64,000 nucleotides of DNA. Origin: Acidobacteriaceae bacterium (GTDB lineage Bacteria; Acidobacteriota; Terriglobia; Terriglobales; Acidobacteriaceae). The DNA lies in contig JANXUR010000076.1 of assembly GCA_025356095.1 (NCBI GenBank), positions 1 to 64,000 of the forward strand, in the 5' to 3' direction. This document shows, piece by piece, positions 43,620-52,643 of this stretch. The translations under genes and the position numbers were made by a program. Position 1 is the stretch's first letter, and every line of letters starts with the position of its first letter. The notes under the pieces were generated by a model. That model worked only from the letters and a program-made list of their open reading frames with translations. It made no database searches and was not told where the DNA came from.

Positions 43620-44471
43620 GTGGCAGATTCCACCAGTTTGGCGGAAACGAGTACAGCCCTCGCGGCCCCCGCCGCTGCTGGCCCGGACATCCGCTTTGAA
43701 GACGTGGCCATCACTTTTGAGCGCGAACCAGTGCTCGACGGCATTTCTTTTGCTTTGCGGCACGGCGAGACCAAAGCCATCTTTGGTATTGCTGGCGCTG
43801 GCAAAAGCACGATTCTCAAGCTCAGCCTTGGCCTGATGCGGCCTGATCAGGGTCGCATTCTTGTGCTCGGCGAAGAAGTCAGCGCCATGCCGGAGGCCGA
43901 CCTTTTTGAGCTGCGTCGCCGACTGGGAATCGTCTTTCAAGAAAGTGCCCTCTTTGATTCACTGACCGTGCGTGACAACGTCGCATATCGGTTGATGGAG
44001 GAAGATGTCGTCCCCCCGGAAGAAATTGAGAAGCGGGTGCGCGAGGCGCTGCGCTTTGTGGAACTCGAACATACGCTGGATCTGTTACCCTCTGAGCTTT
44101 CTGGCGGCATGAGGAGACGGGTGGCTATCGCTCGTGCCATGATCAATCAACCCGAGATTCTGCTCTACGATTCGCCCACCGGCGGTCTCGACCCCGTAAC
44201 CTCCACCACCATTGTGGAACTGCTGGTGAAGCAGCGCGACGTTTTCCACACCAGTTCCCTGCTGGTAACGCACCGCCTGCAAGACGCCTTTACCATGGCC
44301 AGCCACGTCTTTGACCCGCAACAAAACTGCATGGTGCGGGCGACCCCCGAACAACGCCAGCAGATCAAGATGACGTTTCTGATTCTGCACGAGGGTCAGG
44401 TGATTTTTGACGGCACGCTCACGGAACTGAAAGGCTCGCGCGACGAATATATCCGCGAGTACATTTCTTGA
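43620..44471 (+). CDS. mlaF: MlaF-type ABC transporter ATPase
   Basis: The GTG start at 43620 has GAGGAG about 11 bases upstream. The 283-residue ATPase has Walker A GIAGAGKST, signature LSGGMRRRVAIARAM, D-loop GGLDP and an H-loop VTHRL. The Walker B is LLYDSP: the catalytic Glu that normally follows the Asp (residue 184) is Ser (residue 185). All other motifs are canonical. It forms a pair with MlaE just upstream and overlaps ogt by 4 bases (TTGA). Confidence 0.92.
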   Translation: MADSTSLAETSTALAAPAAAGPDIRFEDVAITFEREPVLDGISFALRHGETKAIFGIAGAGKSTILKLSLGLMRPDQGRILVLGEEVSAMPEADLFELRRRLGIVFQESALFDSLTVRDNVAYRLMEEDVVPPEEIEKRVREALRFVELEHTLDLLPSELSGGMRRRVAIARAMINQPEILLYDSPTGGLDPVTSTTIVELLVKQRDVFHTSSLLVTHRLQDAFTMASHVFDPQQNCMVRATPEQRQQIKMTFLILHEGQVIFDGTLTELKGSRDEYIREYIS

Positions 44472-44953
44472 CCCATTACGCCATCACCGCCAGCCCGGTA
44501 GGGCCGCTGCTGCTTGCGGGCGATGAAGCCGGGCTGCGGCTCATCAGCTTTCAGTTAAGCGACCATGCTGAAGCGCCGGACCAAGATTGGCAAGAGACCG
44601 CCGCACCCTTCACTGAAGTCATCGCGCAACTCAATGCTTACTTCGCTGGCGAACTCCAATCGTTTGACGTGCCACTGGCACCGCAAGGCACCGCCTTCCA
44701 GTTGACGGTGTGGAATGCTCTGCTCGGCATTCCCTTTGGCGAGACGATCAGCTACGGCGAGATGGCGCGACGCATTGGCAATCCCAACGCCTCGCGCGCT
44801 GTGGGCCTTGCCAATGGATCGAACCCTATCCCCATCCTCATTCCGTGCCACCGGGTGATCGGCAGCAATGGCAAACTCACTGGCTACGGCGGCGGGCTGC
44901 CGATCAAAGAGAAACTGCTTGCGCTGGAACGCAAGCAGTTGCGGCTACTGTAG
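44468..44953 (+). CDS. ogt: Methylated-DNA--protein-cysteine methyltransferase
   Basis: This 161-residue suicide enzyme removes alkyl groups from O6-alkylguanine. It starts at TTG 44468, overlapping the mlaF stop in TTGA. The active-site motif is IPCHRVIGSNGKLTGYGGG with the acceptor Cys. The DNA-binding helix-turn-helix (PNASRAVGLANGSNP) with the Arg finger is intact. The N-terminal domain lacks the Ada domain. Name ogt follows the single-domain form. Probably translated by re-initiation from mlaF. Confidence 0.93.
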   Translation: MTHYAITASPVGPLLLAGDEAGLRLISFQLSDHAEAPDQDWQETAAPFTEVIAQLNAYFAGELQSFDVPLAPQGTAFQLTVWNALLGIPFGETISYGEMARRIGNPNASRAVGLANGSNPIPILIPCHRVIGSNGKLTGYGGGLPIKEKLLALERKQLRLL

Positions 44954-45066
44954 GGATTTGGTGTTATTACCGGCAGGCCAAGCCTCGCATTTGCCCCAGA
45001 ATTCAGCAGGCGAGGAATATTCCGCCGCAGCAGTGCGAGGTGCGAGTCACAATTAAATGATCGCGC

Positions 45067-45522
45067 CTATTTCTTGGCGAAGCTGGCGGCCATGCTCTTA
45101 ATGCGGGCTACCACACTTGCCAGCCGCGTTTTGCCCGCTTCGGTTTCAGTGAGCACACGCTCGATATTTCCCAGCATGCCCGCTTGGCCTGACTTCTGCC
45201 GGACTTCGGCGAGGTAGGGGCTGACCTTGGCGAAGACAAAGTACATCTCGCCACCTGAGGCATCGAGAAACAGCTCGCGGTCAAGTGCGCCGTGCAACAC
45301 TAGCGCGGCAGCCATATCCCAGTAGCCGATCACCTGCCGCATCCAGGCATTTTCCTGCCCCGGAAAGGAGTTCATCAGCGCCAGCACGTCATCAGCGCTC
45401 CGGGGCCAGAATTGCTGTGCCATGAAACTGCGCGCCTTGCGCATCTCGGGCTCACGACGAAGGTCATACAGTTGCAGAATCAGCTGCGCGTCAGCGGCGG
45501 CAGCTTTCGGGGTATCAGACAT
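45067..45522 (-). CDS. Conserved hypothetical protein (151 aa)
   Basis: I start at ATG 45522 (MSDTPKAAAADAQLILQLYD). The protein is alpha-helical with no membrane segment. Conserved-looking blocks are LILQLYDLRREPEMRKARSF, MRQVIGYWDMAAALVLHGAL and MYFVFAKVSPYLAEVR. These match a small uncharacterised group I associate with Acidobacteria, with no function known to me. It lies between ogt (convergent) and topA (same strand, ends 124 bases upstream). Confidence 0.78.
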   Translation of the reverse strand: MSDTPKAAAADAQLILQLYDLRREPEMRKARSFMAQQFWPRSADDVLALMNSFPGQENAWMRQVIGYWDMAAALVLHGALDRELFLDASGGEMYFVFAKVSPYLAEVRQKSGQAGMLGNIERVLTETEAGKTRLASVVARIKSMAASFAKK

Positions 45523-45646
45523 GGGGAAGACTCCTGCAGAAAGGGGATTCATACATACTGCTATGTAGATGCGGAGAGCAGCCGGGCGGAGTCAAGAAGT
45601 TTGGTGCTGCCCTTCCGCCCCGCCGCTAGTCGTTACAGGCCCAGCC

Positions 45647-48232
45647 TTACGCCCCGACTGCCACTAACGAGCGCACGTACTCGCACTCCTTGTTCGGACA
45701 CTGCACTTCTGGCCCCGACTTGAGCGTCTTTTCCACCAGGTATGGGCTACCGCATTTGGGGCACTTTTCCGCAATCGGTTTAGCAGACGAGGCAAACTCG
45801 CACTTGGGGTAGTTGCCGCAGCTATAGAAAGTGCTGCCCTTTTTCGATCGCTTTTCCACCAGCTCGCCGTCGGCGCAATCCGGACACTTTACGCCAATGA
45901 AGTTCTGCTTGATGTATTTGCATTCTGGATAGCCACTGCAAGAGATGAACTCGCCGTAGCGGCCATTGCGCTTCACTAAGTGGCGCCCGGCGTTGCACTT
46001 GGGGCATATCTCGTCGAGTTGCACGTCGGGTACCTTCTGGCCTTGGCCAAGCGGGTGCGCGTTTTTGCAATCGGGATAGGCGGAACAGGCCATGAACTGG
46101 CCGAAACGTCCGCGCTTCAGCACCATGACGCGGCCACAGTCGCCGCACATCACGTCCTTGGGGGCGTCACCTTCAGCGGGTGCCTCTTCGTTGCCCAGAT
46201 CCGGCAGGTCCACCGGATTCTCCTTGGTGAACGTGCAGCTATTTTTGTCTTTCTTGTCGTAGGCGCTGCAGGCGAAAAATGAGCCGTGCTTGCCCCACTT
46301 CAGCAGCAGCGGCGAGCCGCAACGTTCGCACTTTTCCTCTGTAGGCTCGGCCATGCGCTTCACATTGCGCATGTGCTTCTCCGCATACGCCAAGTCTTTC
46401 TTGAACTTGTCGTAGAAGTCGCCGATGGCATCGGTCCACTTTTCTTTGCCGTCTTCCACGTCATCAAGCTCTTCTTCCAGCCGGGCGGTGTATTGCGGGT
46501 CGAAGATGTCGGCGAAATTTTCCACCAGCAAATCGGTGACCACAATGCCAATCTCACTCGGCACAAATCTGCCGGTGATCTTTTGCACGTACTGGCGCTC
46601 TTGAATAGTGGTGAGAATCGCCGCGTAGGTCGAAGGCCGGCCGATGCCGCGCTCTTCCAGTTCCTTTACCAGCGAAGCTTCATTAAAGCGCGGAGGTGGC
46701 TGGGTAAAGTGCTGCTCGGCCTTTAGCTCACGCAGCGTCAACGGCTGCCCGGCTTCGAGCGGCGGCAGCTTGTGCTTCAACTCTTCGTCGTCCTCATCCT
46801 GCGTGTCTTTGGCCTCTACATACACCTTCAGAAAGCCCTCAAACTTCATCACCGAACCAGTGACGCGAAACCACAAAGGCTGCTGCGACTTCCCACGGGC
46901 GTCAATATCCACCGTGGTCTGGTCAAACACTGCTTGCGTCATCTGTGAACCGACGAAGCGCTGCCAGATTAGCTTGTACACCTTGTACTCGTCTTCGCCA
47001 AGGTATCGCTTGATCTCATCGGGATGCCGTGCTGCGGAGGTTGGCCTCACCGCTTCGTGTGCATCTTGCGCGTCTTTTTTGCCTTTGAACAAGTTGGGCG
47101 TTTCCGGCAGAAACGCCTTGCCGTACTGCGCGCCAATAAACTCGCGCACGTCGGTGATGGCATCGCCCGAAACACGCACCGAATCGGTACGCATATAGGT
47201 GATTAAGCCGACGCTGCCTTCGGTGCCCAGTTCAATACCTTCATACAACCTCTGCGCAATCGTCATGGTGCGGCGAACGCTAAAGCCCAGCTTACGGGAA
47301 GAATCCTGCTGAAGCTTCGAGGTGGTGAACGGAGGAGGCGCATTGCGACGGCGCTCCTTCTTCTCTACACTGCGCACGGACCAGGTTGCGGCCTCAGCTT
47401 CGGCACGCAGCACTTCGGCGTCGTCGCCGGTGGGGACGATCTCGAACTTCTCGCTGCCCCGGCCCAGTACGCGGGCATCAAAATCGGGCGGCACTGCGCC
47501 AGCAAGAGTTGCATCGAGCGTCCAGTATTCGACTGGGTTGAAGGCCTTAATCTCGCGTTCGCGATCCACAATCAGGCGCAGGGCGACGGTTTGCACCCGT
47601 CCGGCAGAAAGGCCGCGGCGCACCTTATCCCACAGCAGGGGTGACACTTGGTAGCCCACCAGCCGGTCGAGCACACGGCGGGCTTGCTGAGCGTCCACCA
47701 GATTGCGATCCACCGCGCGGGCATGTTCAAAAGCCGCCTGCACAGCACGCTGAGTAATTTCGTTGAAGGTGACCCGCTGAATGGTGGGCTGATGCGGTTC
47801 GGGGGCTTCCGGCTCGGCGTCGGCCAAATGCTCCACCGCCCCCGGCGTTGCTTTTGACGTGGCAGACTTCTTTGCCTTCTTTGCCTTTTTTGCCTTCTTC
47901 ACGGGCCGCGCTTTGCCGCTGAACAAGTCTCCGCCCAGTTCTTCGGCCAGATGCGCGGCAATGGCCTCACCTTCGCGATCCGGGTCAGGTGCCAGATAAA
48001 TGTGGTCCACGCCAGCGGCCAGCTTCTTCAGGCTTGCCAGCACCTTCTCTTTGCCGGGGATGACCTCGTACTCCGACTCAAAATCGTTCTCTACGTCCAC
48101 GCCCAGGCTGCTCTTAGGCAAATCCTTCACGTGGCCTAATGATGCCGCGACTTTAAAGCCCTTACCCAGATATTTCTGGATGGTTTTGGCTTTAGCTGGC
48201 GACTCGACGATGACTAAACTACCCTTTGCCAA
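45647..48232 (-). CDS. topA: DNA topoisomerase I
   Basis: TopA relaxes negative supercoils. The 861-residue type IA enzyme opens with the Toprim motif VESPAKAKTIQKYLGKGFKV and DPDREGEAIAAHL, and has the catalytic Tyr in LITYMRTDSVRVS. Five Cys4 zinc ribbons close the chain (for example CERCGSPLL, CGDCGRVMV, CPKCNAGRH, CPDCADGEL, CPKCGSPYL). A lysine repeat KKAKKAKKAKK, coded by a 9-bp tandem repeat near 47867-47901, sits in the linker after the Toprim domain. dprA lies upstream (stop 182 bases before the topA start). Confidence 0.98.
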   Translation of the reverse strand: MAKGSLVIVESPAKAKTIQKYLGKGFKVAASLGHVKDLPKSSLGVDVENDFESEYEVIPGKEKVLASLKKLAAGVDHIYLAPDPDREGEAIAAHLAEELGGDLFSGKARPVKKAKKAKKAKKSATSKATPGAVEHLADAEPEAPEPHQPTIQRVTFNEITQRAVQAAFEHARAVDRNLVDAQQARRVLDRLVGYQVSPLLWDKVRRGLSAGRVQTVALRLIVDREREIKAFNPVEYWTLDATLAGAVPPDFDARVLGRGSEKFEIVPTGDDAEVLRAEAEAATWSVRSVEKKERRRNAPPPFTTSKLQQDSSRKLGFSVRRTMTIAQRLYEGIELGTEGSVGLITYMRTDSVRVSGDAITDVREFIGAQYGKAFLPETPNLFKGKKDAQDAHEAVRPTSAARHPDEIKRYLGEDEYKVYKLIWQRFVGSQMTQAVFDQTTVDIDARGKSQQPLWFRVTGSVMKFEGFLKVYVEAKDTQDEDDEELKHKLPPLEAGQPLTLRELKAEQHFTQPPPRFNEASLVKELEERGIGRPSTYAAILTTIQERQYVQKITGRFVPSEIGIVVTDLLVENFADIFDPQYTARLEEELDDVEDGKEKWTDAIGDFYDKFKKDLAYAEKHMRNVKRMAEPTEEKCERCGSPLLLKWGKHGSFFACSAYDKKDKNSCTFTKENPVDLPDLGNEEAPAEGDAPKDVMCGDCGRVMVLKRGRFGQFMACSAYPDCKNAHPLGQGQKVPDVQLDEICPKCNAGRHLVKRNGRYGEFISCSGYPECKYIKQNFIGVKCPDCADGELVEKRSKKGSTFYSCGNYPKCEFASSAKPIAEKCPKCGSPYLVEKTLKSGPEVQCPNKECEYVRSLVAVGA

Positions 48233-48413
48233 ATTGCGTCTTCTCTCTTTTTCTGGTTGGTCGAACTCAATCCTATGGTTTGCCGGCGGATGAAGCTGCG
48301 TCCGACCAAGCTAGTTCGGCAATCTCTTAAAAAACGCTGACTTCGATTCGATTGCCAATATTGGATTCAGCCCTTGAAGCTAGCATGAACTTCGCACATG
48401 CAACAAGTTTTCG

Positions 48414-49610
48414 TCAAAACACCTTTACGAAATTCTTGCCCGGAAGCTGCCGAACCTTGCCGCAAAGCTCCAGTTCGAAAAGGGCTGCAAATATCTCAGA
48501 AGAGGAGAGTTCCGGCTCCAGTTGCTCCACTAAAGAGTCAATGTGGGTGGATTCGTCTGGCCTTAATAATGACATGATCCGGCTTTCGTGCGGCGGAAGG
48601 CCATTTTCGACCTCTGAGGGGAATAAAGATGCAGTCTGAGGCGAATTGGTCGCACCGGCCCCGCTGGCGGCGAGAGCCTCTTCCAGTTGAATGCGGATCT
48701 GAGTGGGCAGCTCTTCCCATACGTCTTCCCAAGTGGCGGTGAGCTTGGCGCCCTGCTTTATCAACGTGTTAGGGCCCCAGGCGTTCTTGTTGGTCACGTT
48801 GCCGGGGACGGCATACACCTCGCGACCCTGCTCCAGTGCGCACCGTGCGGTGATGCGGGTGCCACTGTACTCGGCGGCCTCGATGACGAGGACTCCGACC
48901 GAGAGTCCACTGATGATGCGGTTGCGAATCGGAAAATTTTGTGGCGCCGCAAAGGTGCCGAAAGGAAATTCCGAGATCAGCGCCCCGCGCGACGCCACAA
49001 TCTGCTCGGCAAGCCTTTTGTTTTCTTTGGGATAGATAGTATCAATGCCAGTGCCGAGCGCGGCCACAGTCACGCCTCTTGCGGTTAGAGCGCCGCGATG
49101 TGCGGCTGAGTCTACGCCGCGCGCCAGACCGCTTAAAATCGCCAATCCATGCGCCGCAAGGTCGGTGGAAAGGCGCTCGGCCATGCCGAGGCCGTAGGGC
49201 GTGGGATGCCGGGTGCCGACGACCGCAATGCCGGGCTGAGTGAGGGCGGCGCGATTGCCCAGCACGTACAGCACCATGGGTGGGTCGTAGATTTCGCCGA
49301 GCCTTTGGGGAAAGTCATTGTCATCGGGACACATCAACGAGGCCCCGAATTCGACCACTTCGGTCCACTCCTCTTGCGCCAACTCCATGGACTTGCCGGT
49401 TGCGATGCTCTGGGCCACTGCGGCTGGCATGCCTGTGGCTTCCAGTTCGGTGAGCGAGGCCCGGAAGACGGCCTCCACGTTGCCAAATGCTTCAATCAGG
49501 CGGCGCACCCGGGTTGGGCCAAGACCGTGGGTGAGCGAGAGCGCCAGCCAGTATTGAGTACGCGCTTCCGCCGCCACGCGCGGACTGAGTGACGTAGATT
49601 CTGAGGCCAT
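48414..49610 (-). CDS. dprA: DNA-processing protein DprA
   Basis: DprA binds incoming single-stranded DNA and loads RecA during natural transformation. ATG 49610 follows GGAGAA by 6 bases; 398 residues. An N-terminal helical domain (YWLALSLTHGLGPTRVRRLI) precedes the Rossmann fold with AVVGTRHPTPYGLGMAERL, LSGLARGVDSAAHRGAL and LGTGIDTIYPKENK. The C-terminal domain forms a winged helix (MSLLRPDESTHIDSLVEQLE). dprA upstream of topA is the widespread arrangement. No other com genes are nearby. Confidence 0.96.
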   Translation of the reverse strand: MASESTSLSPRVAAEARTQYWLALSLTHGLGPTRVRRLIEAFGNVEAVFRASLTELEATGMPAAVAQSIATGKSMELAQEEWTEVVEFGASLMCPDDNDFPQRLGEIYDPPMVLYVLGNRAALTQPGIAVVGTRHPTPYGLGMAERLSTDLAAHGLAILSGLARGVDSAAHRGALTARGVTVAALGTGIDTIYPKENKRLAEQIVASRGALISEFPFGTFAAPQNFPIRNRIISGLSVGVLVIEAAEYSGTRITARCALEQGREVYAVPGNVTNKNAWGPNTLIKQGAKLTATWEDVWEELPTQIRIQLEEALAASGAGATNSPQTASLFPSEVENGLPPHESRIMSLLRPDESTHIDSLVEQLEPELSSSEIFAALFELELCGKVRQLPGKNFVKVF

Positions 49611-49783
49611 TTGTTCTCCGATCAGCAATTCGTCGCGTCCATACAGGCGCTTGAAACCACCTCTGGCGCGAACTGTAACGGCTACTGGGCAGCACCACAA
49701 GTTCGCCCGTCACAAATTAATGCGAAAATTGATAAAATTTGGAAAGCGGATCACGCTTGCTTAGCCGCTCTCCACCACCCCAT

Positions 49784-50650
49784 ATGGCCCGCCTGCGCAT
49801 TTCTGCCATCTCGTACCTGAATACCGTGCCCCTGCTGTGGGATTTTGAACGCGGGGACGCCCGCGCCAGCCTCGCCGACCACGCCGACCACGCGGACCAC
49901 TTTGACATCAGCTATACCGTGCCCTCGGCCTGCGCGGCGGCGCTGCGCGCAGGTACCGCCGACATCGGCATCATTCCCGCCTTTGCCTATGCCAGCATTC
50001 CTGGGTTGGTGATTCTGCCGGACGTGGCGATTGCCGCACGGGGGCCGGTGCGGTCGATTCTGCTCATCAGCAAAGTCCCCAAAGAAGAAATAAGCAGTAT
50101 GGCGCTGGATACCTCATCGCGCTCTTCTGCTGCGCTGGTGCAGGTTCTGATGCGCCGCTGGGGTAACCAAGATTGCAGCTACGTGCAGGCCGAGCCAGAC
50201 CAAGCCGCGATGCTCGCGCAGACCGACGCCGCGCTGATCATCGGCGACAAGGCGTTGCAAGCAGAGCAGAAGGGGTATTTTGTCTATGACCTAGCCGAAG
50301 AGTGGGTGGCTCAAACCGGCAAGCCCTTCGTTTTTGCCTTTTGGACGGTGCGGTTGGCCGCGCTGGACGCTGCGGCGAATCACAAGCTCGACCTCGGCGC
50401 GATTTTTAGCGCCTCGCGCGACCACGGCCTCGCAGCGGAGAGTGTGGCAACCATCGCGCGCGAGTGGTCGCCGAAGCTGGGCCTTACCGAGACCGACATC
50501 CGCACCTACCTGACGGAGAACATCCACTACCGGCTCGATGCGGACTGTCGCGCCGGGCTGGAGCAGTTTTACGCCGAAGCCACCGATCTCGGCCTGCTAC
50601 CTGAAGCACCCAGTGTGAAGATGCTGGTGGGCCCGGGAGATTTTTGCTAG
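49784..50650 (+). CDS. mqnA: Chorismate dehydratase, futalosine menaquinone pathway
   Basis: MqnA dehydrates chorismate to 3-[(1-carboxyvinyl)oxy]benzoate, the first step of the futalosine route. ATG 49784 gives MARLRISAISYLNTVPLLWD, the family N-terminus. The periplasmic-binding-protein-like fold has DISYTVPSACAAALRAGTAD, GIIPAFAYASIPGLVILPDV and TSRSSAALVQVLMRRW. Residues near 30-38 read ADHADHADH, coded by a 9-bp tandem repeat. 288 residues, slightly long because of that repeat. mqnC lies 105 bases downstream. Confidence 0.93.
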   Translation: MARLRISAISYLNTVPLLWDFERGDARASLADHADHADHFDISYTVPSACAAALRAGTADIGIIPAFAYASIPGLVILPDVAIAARGPVRSILLISKVPKEEISSMALDTSSRSSAALVQVLMRRWGNQDCSYVQAEPDQAAMLAQTDAALIIGDKALQAEQKGYFVYDLAEEWVAQTGKPFVFAFWTVRLAALDAAANHKLDLGAIFSASRDHGLAAESVATIAREWSPKLGLTETDIRTYLTENIHYRLDADCRAGLEQFYAEATDLGLLPEAPSVKMLVGPGDFC

Positions 50651-50755
50651 CTGCGATTGCGACTGGCAGCACAGAAGCGGCCCGAGAGTTGGGGAAAGGC
50701 TCAGTTCGCCAGCCCCCCTGATAAAATTGAAATGCACTGCACCACTGAGAATTCT

Positions 50756-51802
50756 ATGTCCCTGACCCGCGCCCAAGCACTCGAGATGTTCCAGTCTGAC
50801 GACCTGATTGGTATTGGCATGGAGGCGGATGCGCTACGCCGCCGCCTGCACCCTACCGGCGTCGTCAGCTATGTGATTGACCGGAATATCAACTACACCA
50901 ATTTCTGCACTGAATATTGCACCTTTTGCGCGTTTTATCGTCCGCTGAAAGGGCCTCAGGCCAAGGAAGGCTACATTCTTGACTTCGAGACCATTTACGC
51001 GAAGATTCAGGAGACGGTGGATCTGGGCGGGACGGGCGTGTTGATGCAGGGAGGCCTGCATCCTGACCTGAAGATTGAGTGGCATGAAGCGCTGATGCGC
51101 GGCATCCGCGAACGCTTCCCCAAGGTGCATCTGCACTGCTACTCGGCCAGTGAGATTCTGGCGCTGTGCGAGTACAGCAATCTGAGCATTCGGGACGTAA
51201 TCTGGCGGCTGCGCGATGCAGGGCTGGATTCCATACCCGGTGGCGGGGCTGAGATACTGGACGACGAAGTACGCTTCAAGATTGCGCGCCTCAAGTGCCG
51301 TACCGAGGATTGGCTGGCGGTGCATCGCACCGCGCATCAATTGGGCATGCGCACCACCGCGACCATGATGTTCGGCGTGGGCGAGACGTTTGAGCACCGC
51401 ATCAATCACTTTGAGCACATCCGCCAACTTCAGGAAGAGACAGGCGGGTTCACGGCATTCATTCCCTGGAGCTTTCAGCCGCACAATACGGCACTGGGCG
51501 GCCGCAAGTGGGAAGAAGCGACGGCGGTCGAGTACCTGAAGTTGCTGGCCATCTCGCGACTGTATCTGGACAACATACAGAACGTGCAGGCCAGTTGGGT
51601 AACGCAGGGCCTGAAGGTTCTGCAAATGGGTCTACGCTTTGGCGGCAACGACGTGGGTAGCGTGATGCTGGAGGAGAATGTGGTGAAGGCCGCCGGCGTC
51701 AGCAACTGCACGACGGAAGAAGAATTGCGCAGAATTATTCGCGACGCCGGCTTCCGCCCGGCGCAGAGGGATACGCTGTACCGGCAGTATTTTTTGAATT
51801 AG
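50756..51802 (+). CDS. mqnC: Cyclic dehypoxanthine futalosine synthase (radical SAM)
   Basis: MqnC cyclises dehypoxanthine futalosine in the menaquinone route. I choose ATG 50756 (MSLTRAQALEMF), giving 348 residues; an upstream ATG 50732 is also in frame. The radical-SAM cysteines are in NFCTEYCTFCAFYR (CxxxCxxC). GTGVLMQGGLHPDLKIEWHE and the C-terminal QMGLRFGGNDVGSVMLEENV are MqnC hallmarks. With mqnA immediately upstream, the first and the late enzymes of the branch are together; mqnB and mqnD are not in the window. Confidence 0.95.
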   Translation: MSLTRAQALEMFQSDDLIGIGMEADALRRRLHPTGVVSYVIDRNINYTNFCTEYCTFCAFYRPLKGPQAKEGYILDFETIYAKIQETVDLGGTGVLMQGGLHPDLKIEWHEALMRGIRERFPKVHLHCYSASEILALCEYSNLSIRDVIWRLRDAGLDSIPGGGAEILDDEVRFKIARLKCRTEDWLAVHRTAHQLGMRTTATMMFGVGETFEHRINHFEHIRQLQEETGGFTAFIPWSFQPHNTALGGRKWEEATAVEYLKLLAISRLYLDNIQNVQASWVTQGLKVLQMGLRFGGNDVGSVMLEENVVKAAGVSNCTTEEELRRIIRDAGFRPAQRDTLYRQYFLN

Positions 51803-51880
51803 GCGATGTATCGAGTTGCAAAGTGCGTACCCGGACGTCGAGCACACGGTTGTTGTGGATGCGCGAAAAGCGGCGTTGTC

Positions 51881-51938
51881 GTCCCAGCCCGCGATAGCGG
51901 GCGATCCTGCCTAGCCCAGCGCGTCAGCGCTGGGTCAC
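51881..51938 (-). repeat. REP-like palindrome pair, inverted orientation
   Basis: Two short palindromes, CCCGC-gata-GCGGG (51889 on) and CCCAGCGC-gtca-GCGCTGGG (51914-51933), are joined through a CTAG tetranucleotide. Read on the minus strand this matches the units at 52001 and 52590, so it is inverted relative to them. These are typical of elements mobilised by RAYT transposases. Confidence 0.82.
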
Positions 51939-51954
51939 GAAGCCTGAATCTGTG

Positions 51955-51982
51955 GCAGCCCGCAGGGCCCTATCGGGCTGCA
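51955..51982. repeat. Additional REP-like palindrome
   Basis: GCAGCCCG-cagggcccta-TCGGGCTGC forms an 8- to 9-bp stem between the two clear REP units. It is probably a diverged half-unit. Confidence 0.6.
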
Positions 51983-52000
51983 AAACCGTCATCGCCCCAC

Positions 52001-52050
52001 CACCCAGCCCTGACGGGCTGGGCTAGGCTGTGCCGCCCGCTTCGCGGGCT
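52001..52050 (+). repeat. REP-like palindrome pair left of the RAYT gene
   Basis: CCCAGCCC-tga-CGGGCTGGG is followed by CTAGGCTGTGCC and the second palindrome GCCCGC-tt-CGCGGGC, then TTTTTT. Same order and orientation as the unit at 52590-52643. The second palindrome plus the T run could also act as a terminator for mqnC. Confidence 0.88.
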
Positions 52051-52105
52051 TTTTTCTCGGCCGACGAATCGACCTCTCAGGTCACCCCATCATCCGCGGG
52101 CTCGC

Positions 52106-52555
52106 TCATGCCGGGCGCTGACGGTCTTCCCCGGGCGCGTCCATTCCCGCAGCGCGCAGCAGATCAGCAAACTCCTCATCGAACGCGCGGCCATTGTGGT
52201 GCTGCTCTTGATTCCGAATATAACTGCGCACAGCGTTGACTCGCGAGGGGCTGACGCTAAAGGCGCCGTATCCTTCCTGCCAGGCGAAGTTGGGGGAGAC
52301 GTCCTTCATCCATCGCGAGGAGTGCGCCTTGAGCTTGGACATGAGGCTGCCCAAAGAAAGATGGGCTGGCAGGTATAACAGCACATGGACGTGGTCAGCT
52401 ATACCGCCGGATTCGAGCAGCGTGGCGCGCTCCATGCGGGCTATCGTGGCGAGGTAGCGAGCGAGCGCGGGGTGGTGACCGGGCGGAATGAGCGCGGCAC
52501 GGGCTTTGGTGGTGAAGACGCAGTGCAGAAGGTTGGCGTGGAAGGAATGCGGCAT
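52106..52555 (-). mobile_element. REP-associated tyrosine transposase (TnpA_REP/RAYT, Y1_Tnp)
   Basis: This 149-residue protein begins MPHSFHANLLHCVFTTKARA, the usual Y1-transposase start, with the HUH-type metal motif in GGIADHVHVLLYLPAHLSL and the catalytic Tyr in VRSYIRNQEQHH. It is the domesticated RAYT branch of IS200/IS605. Palindromic REP pairs flank it on both sides (51881-52050 and 52590-52643), and RAYT proteins nick such hairpins. No IS200 left/right end or orfB is present, so it is a REPtron and not a complete insertion sequence. Confidence 0.92.
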
Positions 52556-52589
52556 TCGGCCCTCCGGGCTCCGGTTTGGTGCGGCTCGA

Positions 52590-52643
52590 CGACCCAGCGC
52601 GGACGCGCTGGGCTAGACTGAACCAGCCCGCTTCGCGGGCTGT
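52590..52643 (+). repeat. REP-like palindrome pair right of the RAYT gene
   Basis: CCCAGCGC-gga-CGCGCTGGG, then CTAGACTGAACCA and AGCCCGC-tt-CGCGGGCT. Direct repeat of the 52001 unit with compensating changes in the first stem (CCAGCCC to CCAGCGC on both sides). The sequence from 52644 to 52840 holds nothing else I recognise. Confidence 0.88.

Noticed and set aside
50834-51625. 263-codon minus-strand frame opposite mqnC
   Set aside because: mqnC carries the radical-SAM cysteines and matches along its length; the antisense frame shows no motif.
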